Shown here piece after piece: positions 1 through 7,580 of a DNA stretch of 64,000 nucleotides. Numbering within the stretch: position 1 is the first letter of the stretch; every line of letters begins with the position of its first letter. This DNA is from JBIICI01 sp044238935 (lineage in GTDB: Bacteria > Pseudomonadota > Alphaproteobacteria > Micavibrionales > Micavibrionaceae): contig JBIICI010000005.1 in assembly GCA_044238935.1 (NCBI GenBank), forward strand, positions 1-64,000. Direction: 5' to 3'. The notes beneath the pieces were generated by a model. It had not been told where the DNA came from, searched no databases, and saw nothing but the letters and a program-made list of their open reading frames with translations. Both the position numbers and the translations under genes were made by a program.

Positions 1-2
1 GC

Positions 3-110
3 TTCTCTAAACTCAAAGACTGGCGCCGCATCGCAACACGTTATGACCGATGTGCCCATACATTCCGTGCCGCAATCATTGTAGCCGTCATCGTTATATG
101 GTGGATTTAA
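3..110 (+). mobile_element. IS5-type transposase, C-terminal end (cut by window edge)
   Basis: An open frame enters from the left edge and stops at 108-110, giving 35 residues. It contains KLKDWRRIATRYDR, the signature of the C-terminal end of IS5-family (IS427-like) DDE transposases, where KxxRRIATRYDK follows the catalytic Glu. The catalytic residues lie outside the window. The bases just after the stop (about 109-125, TAATGAGTCCTGAGCCTAG) resemble the terminal inverted repeat of such elements, so the right end of the IS probably lies near 121-126; the left end cannot be seen. It adjoins a gene that seems to lack its own start (186-812). Confidence 0.75.
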
Positions 111-185
111 TGAGTCCTGAGCCTAGAATTAAAACAGCTCTTCTATGAATTCTTCAAAGATCAACAATACCAAGAAAAAGATCAT

Positions 186-812
186 ATGACGATCGCCTGT
201 GTTCAATTTTTCTGTTTTGCGTGGGATTTTTCTGATTTTTTATTAAATGACATTGAAGAAAACAATCCTAAAAAAACAATCATTGATTATTACCAAAAAC
301 TAGATGATCCTAAAAAAGAAGAATTTATCAACATACTACTAAACCGTAATAATGAAATCTCAATCCACTTACATCACTTTGGAAGACAGTTAGAGTTTCA
401 ATGCCCTAGCATGGCTTACGCTGTCCTTTTTGACTTACATCCAGATCTATTGGGAAAACTCTTTACAGATAATACACAACAAAATTTCCATTGGATTATC
501 GGGGGAATTTTTAAAGAAAAGTATCCTCAGGAAAGTAAGGTTTTCGTATTGGAGTCAAGATTACTTATTTCATTATTTAATAAAATGCATGAAAATCCCG
601 ATATTGATTATCCAAAAATTTTTGATATGCACGGAGATAATTATAGATCATTTTTCCCTCTTTTCATCAATGAAAATAACGAAATCGAAATGGGTTTAAT
701 CAAACCCTACGAACCGATTGCAAGGGCAATTATTGATGACGTAATTACCCATAACAGAACATCGAAAGACGAAAAACCTGCCCTCGAAAAGTATAAAGAA
801 TCCCTCACCTAA
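186..812 (+). CDS. hypothetical protein, probably 5'-truncated by the IS
   Basis: A 208-residue protein from the first ATG, without a family I recognise. It is acidic, soluble and AT-rich (many Lys, Asn and Ile), and has no signal peptide or membrane segment. The frame stays open upstream of this ATG to about position 114 and reads ELKQLFYEFFKDQQYQEKDH, which looks like real coding sequence. No convincing Shine-Dalgarno precedes 186. The likeliest reading is that the true N-terminus was removed or displaced when the neighbouring IS5-type element inserted, leaving 186 as a fortuitous start. It may therefore be a pseudogene remnant. Confidence 0.5.
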   Translation: MTIACVQFFCFAWDFSDFLLNDIEENNPKKTIIDYYQKLDDPKKEEFINILLNRNNEISIHLHHFGRQLEFQCPSMAYAVLFDLHPDLLGKLFTDNTQQNFHWIIGGIFKEKYPQESKVFVLESRLLISLFNKMHENPDIDYPKIFDMHGDNYRSFFPLFINENNEIEMGLIKPYEPIARAIIDDVITHNRTSKDEKPALEKYKESLT

Positions 813-815
813 CCC

Positions 816-1055
816 ATGAACCATTCCCCCCTCCCTCCTTTTCTCTATCACTGGCTACATAGCCTATCCCTGCATATCAGTGCGTTTGAGATTATGCAGA
901 TCGCGGATATTGTGTGGCTGTTGATTGTGCCGATCTTGATTTTCAGTGCCAAGCCTGACGCAAAGGATTGGATCAAAGCGGCGCGGTTTTGGGGGACAGA
1001 GCCTGTGATTCTATGTTTCCAGCTGGTTGCATTTAAAACGCGCTATTATTTTTAA
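816..1055 (+). CDS. small putative membrane protein
   Basis: A 79-residue frame starting 3 nt after the stop of the preceding gene, which would allow translational coupling. It has one clear hydrophobic segment (about residues 30-43, DIVWLLIVPILIF) and a Trp/Phe-rich C-terminal half. I recognise no family. Its last 45 nt overlap the 3' end of the convergent gene at 1011-1745, and there is no good ribosome-binding site, so it could be spurious. Confidence 0.35.
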   Translation: MNHSPLPPFLYHWLHSLSLHISAFEIMQIADIVWLLIVPILIFSAKPDAKDWIKAARFWGTEPVILCFQLVAFKTRYYF

Positions 1056-1745
1056 CAATTGACGCGCCACGATAAACGCCAAGATCATATAAAACACCGG
1101 TACGCCGTATAAAGGCAAAGCCATATAAAATGCTAGTAATGCCACCAAAACGTAACCCGTAAAAAGGATCAACGCGATCAATATCCCAAAGATACGCTTG
1201 CGCATATCCGCCTTGATTGCGCCACGCACAAAGCGTTTCAACCCCCAAAACGCCAAAATAAACCCAGCCATCACAGGCAATAAAAACCAGCAATCAATGG
1301 CAATCCAAATCATGCCGATCATCAGCCTAATAATCGGGCGATAGGGTTCGTGAAACCCATAGGATTTTTCATTCCAACCATAAGGTTCATAATGATCAAA
1401 CGCTGGGTCAGTAATGATGGATTGAATAGGCGTTGAAAGCCTAAGCAGCTCCCCCGAAATAGAAAAACCATTATAAATCAACGCATAGCAAGACGTAATT
1501 TTCGGACAAAAAATTTCCCCCCGCGACCCTTGAGGTGTGGAGGCATAAATTCGATTGTGACCATCCACCACCTGCACGCGCATCGGATCAACCCAAAAAA
1601 TGCCATCACCATAAAATTCTTCAATAAAAAAGAAACGCCCTTGCTCATCCCTCACCTCTTGCCGATTTTGCCGATAGGGGCTGTGGGCGTGGGCGGAGGG
1701 GATGGCGGTTAGGAGAAATAGGATAGTGATAAGAAGGTAATGCAT
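1011..1745 (-). CDS. hypothetical membrane protein with signal peptide
   Basis: 244 residues. The N-terminus is a cleavable signal peptide (MHYLLITILFLLTAIPSAHA, cleavage predicted after AHA). An extracytoplasmic domain of about 110 residues follows, with a CPKITSC cysteine pair near residues 80-86. Three hydrophobic segments lie at about 140-165, 185-210 and 212-232. The topology is an exported domain anchored by a C-terminal helical bundle. I recognise no family. It lies 3 nt downstream of the Nudix-like gene on the same strand, so the two may be cotranscribed. Confidence 0.6.
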   Translation of the reverse strand: MHYLLITILFLLTAIPSAHAHSPYRQNRQEVRDEQGRFFFIEEFYGDGIFWVDPMRVQVVDGHNRIYASTPQGSRGEIFCPKITSCYALIYNGFSISGELLRLSTPIQSIITDPAFDHYEPYGWNEKSYGFHEPYRPIIRLMIGMIWIAIDCWFLLPVMAGFILAFWGLKRFVRGAIKADMRKRIFGILIALILFTGYVLVALLAFYMALPLYGVPVFYMILAFIVARQLLKIIARFKCNQLET

Positions 1746-1748
1746 TTA

Positions 1749-2489
1749 TTACCCCTCTCTAAGTAACATTAAAGCCTCAATCGTCGTCGCCGTCATAGAG
1801 TCTTGTTCCGTTTCCAGAAAAGATGGTAAGTCGTTTAGAAAAATTTTATGAAGGTTAGAATATTCTTCATGGCTTTGTTTGAATAGCATATCCCCTTCAG
1901 CATGTGATAAATTGGCCGTAAAAATACATTCTGGGTGCGGATTCATCAGATCATACGCAATCCCCAGCAAGTAAATTTGTGATCGTTTCAGATCAATGCT
2001 TGTTTCCTCAGAAAACTCCCGCTTTGCACAGGCGAATATATCGGGGTTTCCAAGAGAGTCTATGTCCTTTTCAGGTTCAACAAAACCACCAAATGCAAAC
2101 CATTTATTGGGATTAACATCCAAATTCGCGGCACGTCGTGCCAATATGATGTAATCCCCCTCAATCACAGGAATAACCTGAGTCCCTAACGGATTAGGAC
2201 TTTCATCTTTCTGAAATAAATGAGGATGGCTGCGGTAAATCGAATAATCACGATAGGATGTTTTACCGATATTCAGGATCAATTGATCCCCTTGCATCTC
2301 AAAAGACTCCAAGGAGCATAAGGGCGCATTATATAATATTTTTCCATCTTCTTGGGCTGAGTGCATTTTTTCTGCCCACAGATCATCAATCTGTTTATGT
2401 TCATTAGGAACATTTTTATCCACCCAATGTGCATTTATATTCTGACGAATACAAACCCTTAAGGGCGTTAATTGAGATTTTAAACACAT
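1749..2489 (-). CDS. NUDIX hydrolase-like protein
   Basis: About 246 residues from the chosen ATG. The middle carries a Nudix box (G...E followed by REFSEET, about residues 145-170) with an unusually long spacer between the first Gly/Glu and the RExxEE helix. NUDIX enzymes hydrolyse nucleoside diphosphates linked to another group, with Mg2+ held by the REUxEE glutamates. The substrate cannot be inferred. The frame is open from a TTG at 2522, but AAGAGG at 2499-2504 sits 9 nt before the ATG at 2489 and only 3 nt before the ATG at 2495, so I prefer 2489. It lies between the DUF488 remnant and the membrane protein, all on the minus strand. Confidence 0.65.
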   Translation of the reverse strand: MCLKSQLTPLRVCIRQNINAHWVDKNVPNEHKQIDDLWAEKMHSAQEDGKILYNAPLCSLESFEMQGDQLILNIGKTSYRDYSIYRSHPHLFQKDESPNPLGTQVIPVIEGDYIILARRAANLDVNPNKWFAFGGFVEPEKDIDSLGNPDIFACAKREFSEETSIDLKRSQIYLLGIAYDLMNPHPECIFTANLSHAEGDMLFKQSHEEYSNLHKIFLNDLPSFLETEQDSMTATTIEALMLLREG

Positions 2490-2522
2490 AAACATCAACC
2501 TCTTAATCACAGGATAAAGCAA

Positions 2523-2837
2523 TTATAATTTACAAATGCTCAATTGCAACAAGGTGATATATCGCGATTGATATTCCTGCCAATCAATCTTTTTATCTTT
2601 AAAATCCCGTAAAATTTCCGCTGTGGGGGCAAGGTCAAGGCGATGCTCACAATCAATACCCACCAGATTTTTTAAGAAAAATCCCAAATCTTTTTTCCGT
2701 GCAAAGCCTGAAAGCTGCGTATCCGCCCAAAGGCGTGTATCAATGACACGCTTAACCCCTGCTGCCTTTAATCGCGCAAAGAAATCTTCTGCGGTGCAGC
2801 CTGTGAAACCGATGGTGTAGAGGGTGTGTTTAATCAT
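2523..2837 (-). CDS. DUF488-type protein, C-terminally short
   Basis: 104 residues beginning MIKHTLYTIGFTGC and containing GVKRVIDTRLW, the opening of DUF488 proteins (TIGy, then a viDvR-type strand). Complete members continue to a C-terminal half with a CaE-x(n)-CHR motif. This frame stops after RYITLLQLSICKL, just where that half should begin. The stop abuts the Nudix gene. This is probably a truncated copy and may not be functional. DUF488 has no firmly assigned activity. Confidence 0.6.
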   Translation of the reverse strand: MIKHTLYTIGFTGCTAEDFFARLKAAGVKRVIDTRLWADTQLSGFARKKDLGFFLKNLVGIDCEHRLDLAPTAEILRDFKDKKIDWQEYQSRYITLLQLSICKL

Positions 2838-2934
2838 CCCAAAACCCTACACAACAATACTGATAAAATAAATAGAATATTTAAAGTGGCAATATCATTT
2901 ACAAAACCAAAGATGATCTGATAATTGTTGTGGG

Positions 2935-2955
2935 TCATTTGAATATTTCAAATGA
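2935..2955. promoter_or_regulatory. 21-bp perfect dyad, possible operator
   Basis: TCATTTGAA-TAT-TTCAAATGA is a perfect inverted repeat with 9-bp arms. It sits between the DUF488 remnant (minus) and the lipoprotein (plus), about 90 bp before the lipoprotein start. There is no U-tract, so it is more like a protein-binding site or small cruciform than a terminator. A second hairpin, CGGTTG-GCAT-CAACCG, lies at 2985-3000. Nothing else was seen in the 207-bp gap. Confidence 0.3.
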
Positions 2956-3044
2956 TGGGGCTTCAAAACCCTAAAAATCAAAAGCGGTTGGCATCAACCG
3001 ATAGGCGCGAAATAATTTAAATTGATAAACTGGATACTGAAAAA

Positions 3045-3263
3045 ATGAGAACAATCGCAATTCTTACATTATTGATAATGACAGGCTGCACGACACCGAT
3101 GACCATTCTAAAAAATGAAAAAACAGGTCAAATAGCCACTTGTGGCGGATCAGCAACTGGATCTATGGTTGGAGGAATTATTGGATATCAAAAGAAAAAT
3201 GATGGATCTTGTATACAAGCTCATAGGGCACAAGGCTTCAGAATTGAAGACATCAAGCAGTAA
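3045..3263 (+). CDS. small lipoprotein
   Basis: 72 residues. The N-terminus MRTIAILTLLIMTGC is a lipoprotein signal with lipobox LIMTGC, so Cys15 should be lipidated. The mature part is about 57 residues and has a Gly-rich stretch (TGSMVGGIIGY) like the glycine-zipper segments of small outer-membrane lipoproteins. Two further cysteines (in TCGGSATG and GSCIQ) could pair. It stands alone on the plus strand and is followed by a stem-loop at 3270-3296. The exact function is unknown. Confidence 0.65.
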   Translation: MRTIAILTLLIMTGCTTPMTILKNEKTGQIATCGGSATGSMVGGIIGYQKKNDGSCIQAHRAQGFRIEDIKQ

Positions 3264-3269
3264 ATATTC

Positions 3270-3296
3270 TCACAGGCAGCATAAAACTGCCTGTGA
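3270..3296. terminator. stem-loop between convergent genes
   Basis: TCACAGGCAG - 7-nt loop - CTGCCTGTGA, a perfect 10-bp stem, 6 nt after the lipoprotein stop and 17 nt from the stop of the opposing phage gene. Neither side has a strong T-run, so its efficiency as a terminator is uncertain. The location suggests bidirectional termination. Confidence 0.5.
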
Positions 3297-3313
3297 AAGA
3301 AATTCAAAATTCC

Positions 3314-3553
3314 CTAACTATAAACCGCCACGCTCACAACACCGCCTGTGTTGCCTGTCACAATAAAAAATTTCGTCACAGGGGTGCCGCCTGTGGCGGT
3401 GGTGACGATCAGTAAATCATTGATGCGCAACAGGTCGGAGGACAGGTTGAAATAGCCTGTGGTGGTGACGCTGGTATCTGTGGTGCGATAGTGCCATAGG
3501 GTGAAGTTATTGGCGTATGCCAAGACGCTTAGATTATTGGTGCTAAAGGGCAT
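3314..3553 (-). CDS. small phage structural-type protein
   Basis: 79 residues beginning MPFSTNNLSVLAYANNFTLW. This opening, followed by HYRTTDT and a TTGYFN segment, is typical of a small protein that accompanies the capsid gene in alphaproteobacterial prophages; the family assignment is from memory. It is rich in Thr, Val and Gly, suggesting a beta-structured virion or decoration protein. It lies about 150 bp downstream of the capsid gene on the same strand, separated from it by a REP-like palindrome. No other phage genes are adjacent. Confidence 0.6.
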   Translation of the reverse strand: MPFSTNNLSVLAYANNFTLWHYRTTDTSVTTTGYFNLSSDLLRINDLLIVTTATGGTPVTKFFIVTGNTGGVVSVAVYS

Positions 3554-3603
3554 TTTGTATTCTCCTTAATATTGAATCGTTATATTTTTATACGCCCCCA
3601 CGC

Positions 3604-3687
3604 GTCATCCCGTGCTTGACACGGGATCTTGTTGGTTCAGCAGATTCCTGCCGATCAACGGGATGCTGGATCAAGTCCAGCATGACG
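3604..3687. repeat. REP-like palindromic element, copy 1
   Basis: The element starts GTCATCCCGTGCTTGACACG and ends GATCAAGTCCAGCATGAC(G). The first half folds as CCCGTG/CACGGG and the second as TGCTGGA/TCCAGCA, and the outer GTCAT/ATGAC ends pair over the whole unit. The same architecture recurs at 18126-18195 and 61389-61458, each time between genes. Here it separates the two phage genes. Confidence 0.8.
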
Positions 3688-3704
3688 GAGGGGTGGGCTT
3701 GATC

Positions 3705-4541
3705 TTAATCAGGGGTTTCGTCACATAGGATTTCTACCACGCCTTTTGCCTCGATCAGGGCGGCGCCTTGGCTCATCATATTATTGACGAAGTGGGCGGC
3801 GCGGTCGCCGTGCCATGAAATATCCGTTTGCACATCGGATGCGGCGGCGTGACCTATGGCGGTTTTGTGGTACCAGAAACAAGATCTGATATCGCTGCTG
3901 TTGACTGGCAATCCTGAATGTGGAATCCAGTATGTGCCTAACCAAAATTTTGCCTGTGTGGTGGCTTGGTACGGTAATTCACCTTGACCGATATAATCGG
4001 CACTGGCGAATTCCTCTAATTGCAACAATTCGCTCCATTGCTTCCAGCCCACCACGGCAAAACGCTGCCCATCATCGGGCACATCGGCTTCGCCTAATGT
4101 TTCCAGCGCGTTCATGATTTTGGATAGATTTAAGCCCACATTCGCATCGGCAATAATCTGACCACTGGGGACAGATTCCAAAGCCGCGATAATCAGATCA
4201 TCGGTCTTACGCCCCAAGGCATACGCCCCTGCGCTGGCGATAATTTGACGCTCATCAATATTGATTTTTAATTCATCCAAACGATCCACCCAATCGCCTG
4301 CATAATAATCCTGCAAGGCAACCTCAACATGGCTGTGATCCAAATTCATCACCGGCACCATCCCATGCGTGGATTTTGTAGACGCCGTCCCGCGCCCCAC
4401 CTTTTGGAACACCGCCGTTGATCCGTTGACGTTCGGAATCGTCCGCACCGTAGAGCGCAGCTTTGATCCCATGCGCTGATAAGATTCATGCACTTCGCGT
4501 TCAAATTGCTTAATAAAAGCTTGATCCAATGTTGTTGACAT
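3705..4541 (-). CDS. phage major capsid protein-like
   Basis: 278 residues, full-length in appearance, with no signal peptide or membrane segment. It opens with MSTTLDQAFIKQFEREVHESYQ and continues through SKLRSTVRT and VGRGTASTK. It then has the pattern LDHSHVEVALQDYYAGDWVDRLDE, followed by GAYALGRKTDDLIIAAL. These features fit major capsid proteins of podovirus-like prophages of alphaproteobacteria (family recognition from memory). A capsid gene and one small partner remain; no terminase, portal, tail or integrase gene is seen nearby. This is either a prophage remnant or a retained capsid. It reads away from the helicase pair. Confidence 0.65.
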   Translation of the reverse strand: MSTTLDQAFIKQFEREVHESYQRMGSKLRSTVRTIPNVNGSTAVFQKVGRGTASTKSTHGMVPVMNLDHSHVEVALQDYYAGDWVDRLDELKINIDERQIIASAGAYALGRKTDDLIIAALESVPSGQIIADANVGLNLSKIMNALETLGEADVPDDGQRFAVVGWKQWSELLQLEEFASADYIGQGELPYQATTQAKFWLGTYWIPHSGLPVNSSDIRSCFWYHKTAIGHAAASDVQTDISWHGDRAAHFVNNMMSQGAALIEAKGVVEILCDETPD

Positions 4542-4662
4542 ATGGATATCCTTTCTGTTATGACTATGAAAATATTAAAAGGGAAGAGAAACGGGTTGCC
4601 GTATCGCAATCATACGACCCAAAAAATTACACCAAGCCTGTCACAACAGGTTCTTTGGCAAC

Positions 4663-4698
4663 AAAAAAGCCCCAATGTGTTTCAGACACAATAAGGGC
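4663..4698 (-). terminator. intrinsic terminator with no gene of its own
   Basis: Read on the minus strand, GCCCTTATTGTGT-CTGAA-ACACATTGGGGC is followed by TTTTTTG. The stem has two helices (GCCC/GGGC and TGTGT/ACACA) around a small internal loop, followed by a U-run. This is a good rho-independent terminator for minus-strand transcripts. No minus-strand gene ends here: the capsid gene starts 120 bp further on and the plus-strand helicase begins 60 bp upstream. It may be a leader attenuator of the capsid gene, or the relic of a gene replaced by the helicases. Confidence 0.55.
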
Positions 4699-4713
4699 GT
4701 TACAAAAACTAAT

Positions 4714-4731
4714 ATAGGATAAAATTCCTAT
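4714..4731. promoter_or_regulatory. short dyad upstream of the first helicase
   Basis: ATAGGA-TAAAAT-TCCTAT, a perfect 6-bp dyad 26 bp before the helicase start. It could be an operator, or simply overlap the promoter -10 region. The motif ATAGGATA also occurs before the second helicase (7566-7573), but AGGATA serves as a ribosome-binding site elsewhere in the window, so the match may be trivial. Confidence 0.2.
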
Positions 4732-4757
4732 TTTGTCAAGAGGAAAATTGAAAAAAA

Positions 4758-7556
4758 ATGGCCAATACACAAGATTTAATCAAAGCCCTAGATCAAGCTT
4801 TAAGTACACTCTTAACACGCGGTACTTTTGAAACCGGTAAGGAACTGCGTAAAACGCAACGCCAAGCCTTGGAAGCCTATCATGCTGACATCCGTTCCGA
4901 TGCATTAACCGATGAAGATAAAATCATTGGTTCCTTTAAAATTCCAACAGGGGTAGGAAAAACAGCCGTATTTGTCGCCCTTGTTTCTGAAACCATGAAA
5001 AATTTAAAATCCCAAAATATCGATGCCAAAACAGCGATTGTCGTTCCCATGCGTAAATTGTTGGGGCAAACTTATGATTCATTCAATGATTTCGCCCCCA
5101 GCAGCCTAGACATGATCGGCTTTTATGGCGATGGGTATAAGGACATCGAAAAACCCATTACCATTATCACCTATAATGGCTGGAGTGAACTTAGCAAAAA
5201 CGGATACTTAAATTCTGATGTGCTGGATATGTTGATTTCTGATGAATCACACCGCATTACGTCTGACGCACGGATTGAAGTCAATGCAAACAATTACGAT
5301 CACCGCACCATCCAGCTTGCGTTCACCGCCACAGACCGATTTAATCAGGAAGAAAAATCTGTCGAAGCCTCCCATAAAAGAACAATTTTTAGAAAACCAA
5401 TGGCAGAGGCCATTATGGATGATGAATTAGCCTCCTATATCCAAAGCCAGCGGATGATTATTCGCGTTGAACCCAGCGAGTTTATGTTATCCGATGAATT
5501 TAATGATGCCACCAAAGGATTAAAAACAAAGGAACGCCGCCTTCAACGTCAAAAAGCATGGAATAAATATGTTACGCAATTTTATATCCACGGCAAGGAT
5601 GAAAGAACAGGAGATCCCCTGACTGATAACCAAGCTGGTTTTTTCGTTGATGGGATCGACCAAGCCAATGCTTTGGAAAAACTGTTAAACAAAAATCCAG
5701 AACTCCAAAAACGTGCCGCCGCCCAAGGATATAAAACGGTTGCCTATGCCATCCATTCTGAATTATCCCCTGACGAACAAGACCGCCGCTTTAAAGCCTA
5801 TAAAAACGGCGAATGCATGGCGATCATTGGTGATGAACAATTTAAGGAAGGGTTTGACCAGAAAGAAATGAAAACGCTTTTCGATTACCCCAGAAATTCT
5901 ATCGTTGATAAGGAACAAATTATCGGTCGCGGGGCGCGCAAATGGTGGAATCCCATAAAACAACGTTGGGAAGGCATGACCATTATTGACACCGTCCTGT
6001 ATATCGGCGACAAAGACAAAGAACAAAATGAATTAAACAGGGAAAGAGCGATCAGAAATTCAATTTCTGTCAAGGATGTGTTGGGCGAAAACTTTGTCTA
6101 TGCCCCCAGTGCCCCCCCAAAAGCCCCCAAAGACAAAGAACCCCAAGAAGATGATAATATTATATTTGAACCCTATATTGAGGATGATTCAGATTTTCCA
6201 GAAAAACCACAAATAAAGAAAAACAACGATTGGCTGGATGATAACGTTGAAATTTATGTCACCGAAGATGAAATCTTTATCCTCGACGCCCAAGTCGCCC
6301 GTGCACGGAAAGAGCATATTATTGAGATTACGGAAGAGATGGTTGAAGAGTTGAGGAGTGAGGTTGAAAGAACCAATGTCGGTAGCAAAAAATTCTACAC
6401 TCTTCACCAAGAAATATGGCCTGAGGACTTAAGTCCAAGTATTATTCATAGTATCTTTAGAAATAAAACAAAAATCGCTGAGTATCATTTAAACTGGATT
6501 AAACAAACATATAAAACTCTTGAAACAGTTGAGCAAATGAAGAAGGTGGACATTACCCCACAAATCATTGAGGAATTAAAAAGTGAAATGCAAAGAACCA
6601 ATGTCGGTAGCCAAAAACTCTACGCTCTTCACCAAGAAATATGGCCTGAGGGCTTAACTCCAAGAATTCTTGATTATATTTTCAGTAAAGCTTCAAAAAT
6701 AATTTCTGAACCTCATTTAAACTGGATTAAGCAAACATATAAAACTCTTGAAACAGTTGAGCAAATGAAGAGGGTGGACATTACCCCACAAATCATTGAG
6801 GAATTAAAAAGTGAAATGCAAAGAACCAATGTCGGTGGCCCAAAATTCTACACTCTTCACCAAGAAATCTGGCCTAAGGACTTAAGTCCAAGTATTATTG
6901 CTTGTATCCTTAGAAATACAAAAACAATCGCTGAGCCTTATTTGAACTGGATTAAGCAAACATATAAAACTCTTGAAACAGTTGAGCAAATGAAGAAGGT
7001 GGACATTACCCCACAAATCATTGAGGAATTAAAAAATGAAATGCAAAGAACCAATGTCGGTAGCCAAAAACTCTACGCTCTTCACCAAGAAATCTGGCCT
7101 GAGGGCTTAACTCCAAGGATTATTGATAGTAGTATCTTTGGAAATACAAAAACAATCGCTGAGCCTTATTTGAACTGGATTAAGCAAACATATAAAACTC
7201 TTGAAACAGTTGAGCAAATGAAGAAGGTGGACATTACCCCACAAATCATTGAGGAATTAAAAAGTGAAATTCAAAGAACGAATATCGGTGGCCAAAAACT
7301 CTACGCTCTTCACCAAGAAATCTGGCCTAAGGGCTTAACTCCAAGGATTATTGATGGTATCTTTAGAAATACAAAAACAATCGCTGAGCCTTATTTAGAT
7401 TTCCTCATTCAAACTTACGCCTCCCTCCCCGATGCGAAACCAAAGCTAAAAGGCGAGCTCTCAACTGCCTTTGATGCTACACAGACACAAAATGAGATTG
7501 ACGAAACACAAGCTAAGGAAACAAAACCGCAACTGCTCCAAAACCGTCAGCCCTAA
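4758..7556 (+). CDS. SF2 helicase with five C-terminal HTH-like repeats (copy A)
   Basis: 932 residues. A superfamily-2 helicase core spans about residues 30-430: Q-motif-like RKTQRQAL (31-38), Walker A PTGVGKTA (63-70), motif II DESH (162-165), motif III AFTAT (188-192), a motif V-like stretch FKEGFD (362-367) and motif VI QIIGRGAR (387-394). An acidic, Pro-rich linker (455-500) follows. Five repeats of about 75 residues come next (524-890), each with RTNxG, LHQEIWP, GLTPRII and WIKQTYKTLE, then a hydrophilic tail. The repeat resembles a lambda-repressor/XRE four-helix HTH, so it probably binds nucleic acid. No nuclease or methyltransferase domain is present. AAGAGG lies 15-20 nt before the ATG. 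A paralogue follows after 24 bp. The family resembles restriction-type (ResIII) helicases; the function is unknown. Confidence 0.8.
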   Translation: MANTQDLIKALDQALSTLLTRGTFETGKELRKTQRQALEAYHADIRSDALTDEDKIIGSFKIPTGVGKTAVFVALVSETMKNLKSQNIDAKTAIVVPMRKLLGQTYDSFNDFAPSSLDMIGFYGDGYKDIEKPITIITYNGWSELSKNGYLNSDVLDMLISDESHRITSDARIEVNANNYDHRTIQLAFTATDRFNQEEKSVEASHKRTIFRKPMAEAIMDDELASYIQSQRMIIRVEPSEFMLSDEFNDATKGLKTKERRLQRQKAWNKYVTQFYIHGKDERTGDPLTDNQAGFFVDGIDQANALEKLLNKNPELQKRAAAQGYKTVAYAIHSELSPDEQDRRFKAYKNGECMAIIGDEQFKEGFDQKEMKTLFDYPRNSIVDKEQIIGRGARKWWNPIKQRWEGMTIIDTVLYIGDKDKEQNELNRERAIRNSISVKDVLGENFVYAPSAPPKAPKDKEPQEDDNIIFEPYIEDDSDFPEKPQIKKNNDWLDDNVEIYVTEDEIFILDAQVARARKEHIIEITEEMVEELRSEVERTNVGSKKFYTLHQEIWPEDLSPSIIHSIFRNKTKIAEYHLNWIKQTYKTLETVEQMKKVDITPQIIEELKSEMQRTNVGSQKLYALHQEIWPEGLTPRILDYIFSKASKIISEPHLNWIKQTYKTLETVEQMKRVDITPQIIEELKSEMQRTNVGGPKFYTLHQEIWPKDLSPSIIACILRNTKTIAEPYLNWIKQTYKTLETVEQMKKVDITPQIIEELKNEMQRTNVGSQKLYALHQEIWPEGLTPRIIDSSIFGNTKTIAEPYLNWIKQTYKTLETVEQMKKVDITPQIIEELKSEIQRTNIGGQKLYALHQEIWPKGLTPRIIDGIFRNTKTIAEPYLDFLIQTYASLPDAKPKLKGELSTAFDATQTQNEIDETQAKETKPQLLQNRQP
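6327..7427 (+). repeat. five 225-228-bp coding repeats in helicase A
   Basis: In-frame units begin at 6327, 6552, 6780, 7005 and 7233. Units 2-5 are nearly identical at the DNA level over long stretches (for example the segment encoding WIKQTYKTLETVEQM). Differences cluster in the codons around the LTPRIIDxIF segment and at two residues after RTNVG. Units 2 and 4 carry one extra codon. Such identity implies recent duplication or gene conversion and an ability to gain or lose units. Confidence 0.9.
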
Positions 7557-7580
7557 AAAGAAATAATAGGATAAGAAAAG

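Noticed and set aside
4529..4717. Plus-strand open frame of 62 codons before helicase A
   Set aside because: No ribosome-binding site; it covers the capsid leader and the orphan terminator and has no protein-like pattern.
6327..7427. CRISPR-like array
   Set aside because: Units of 225-228 bp are in frame, coding and without spacers; they are protein repeats.
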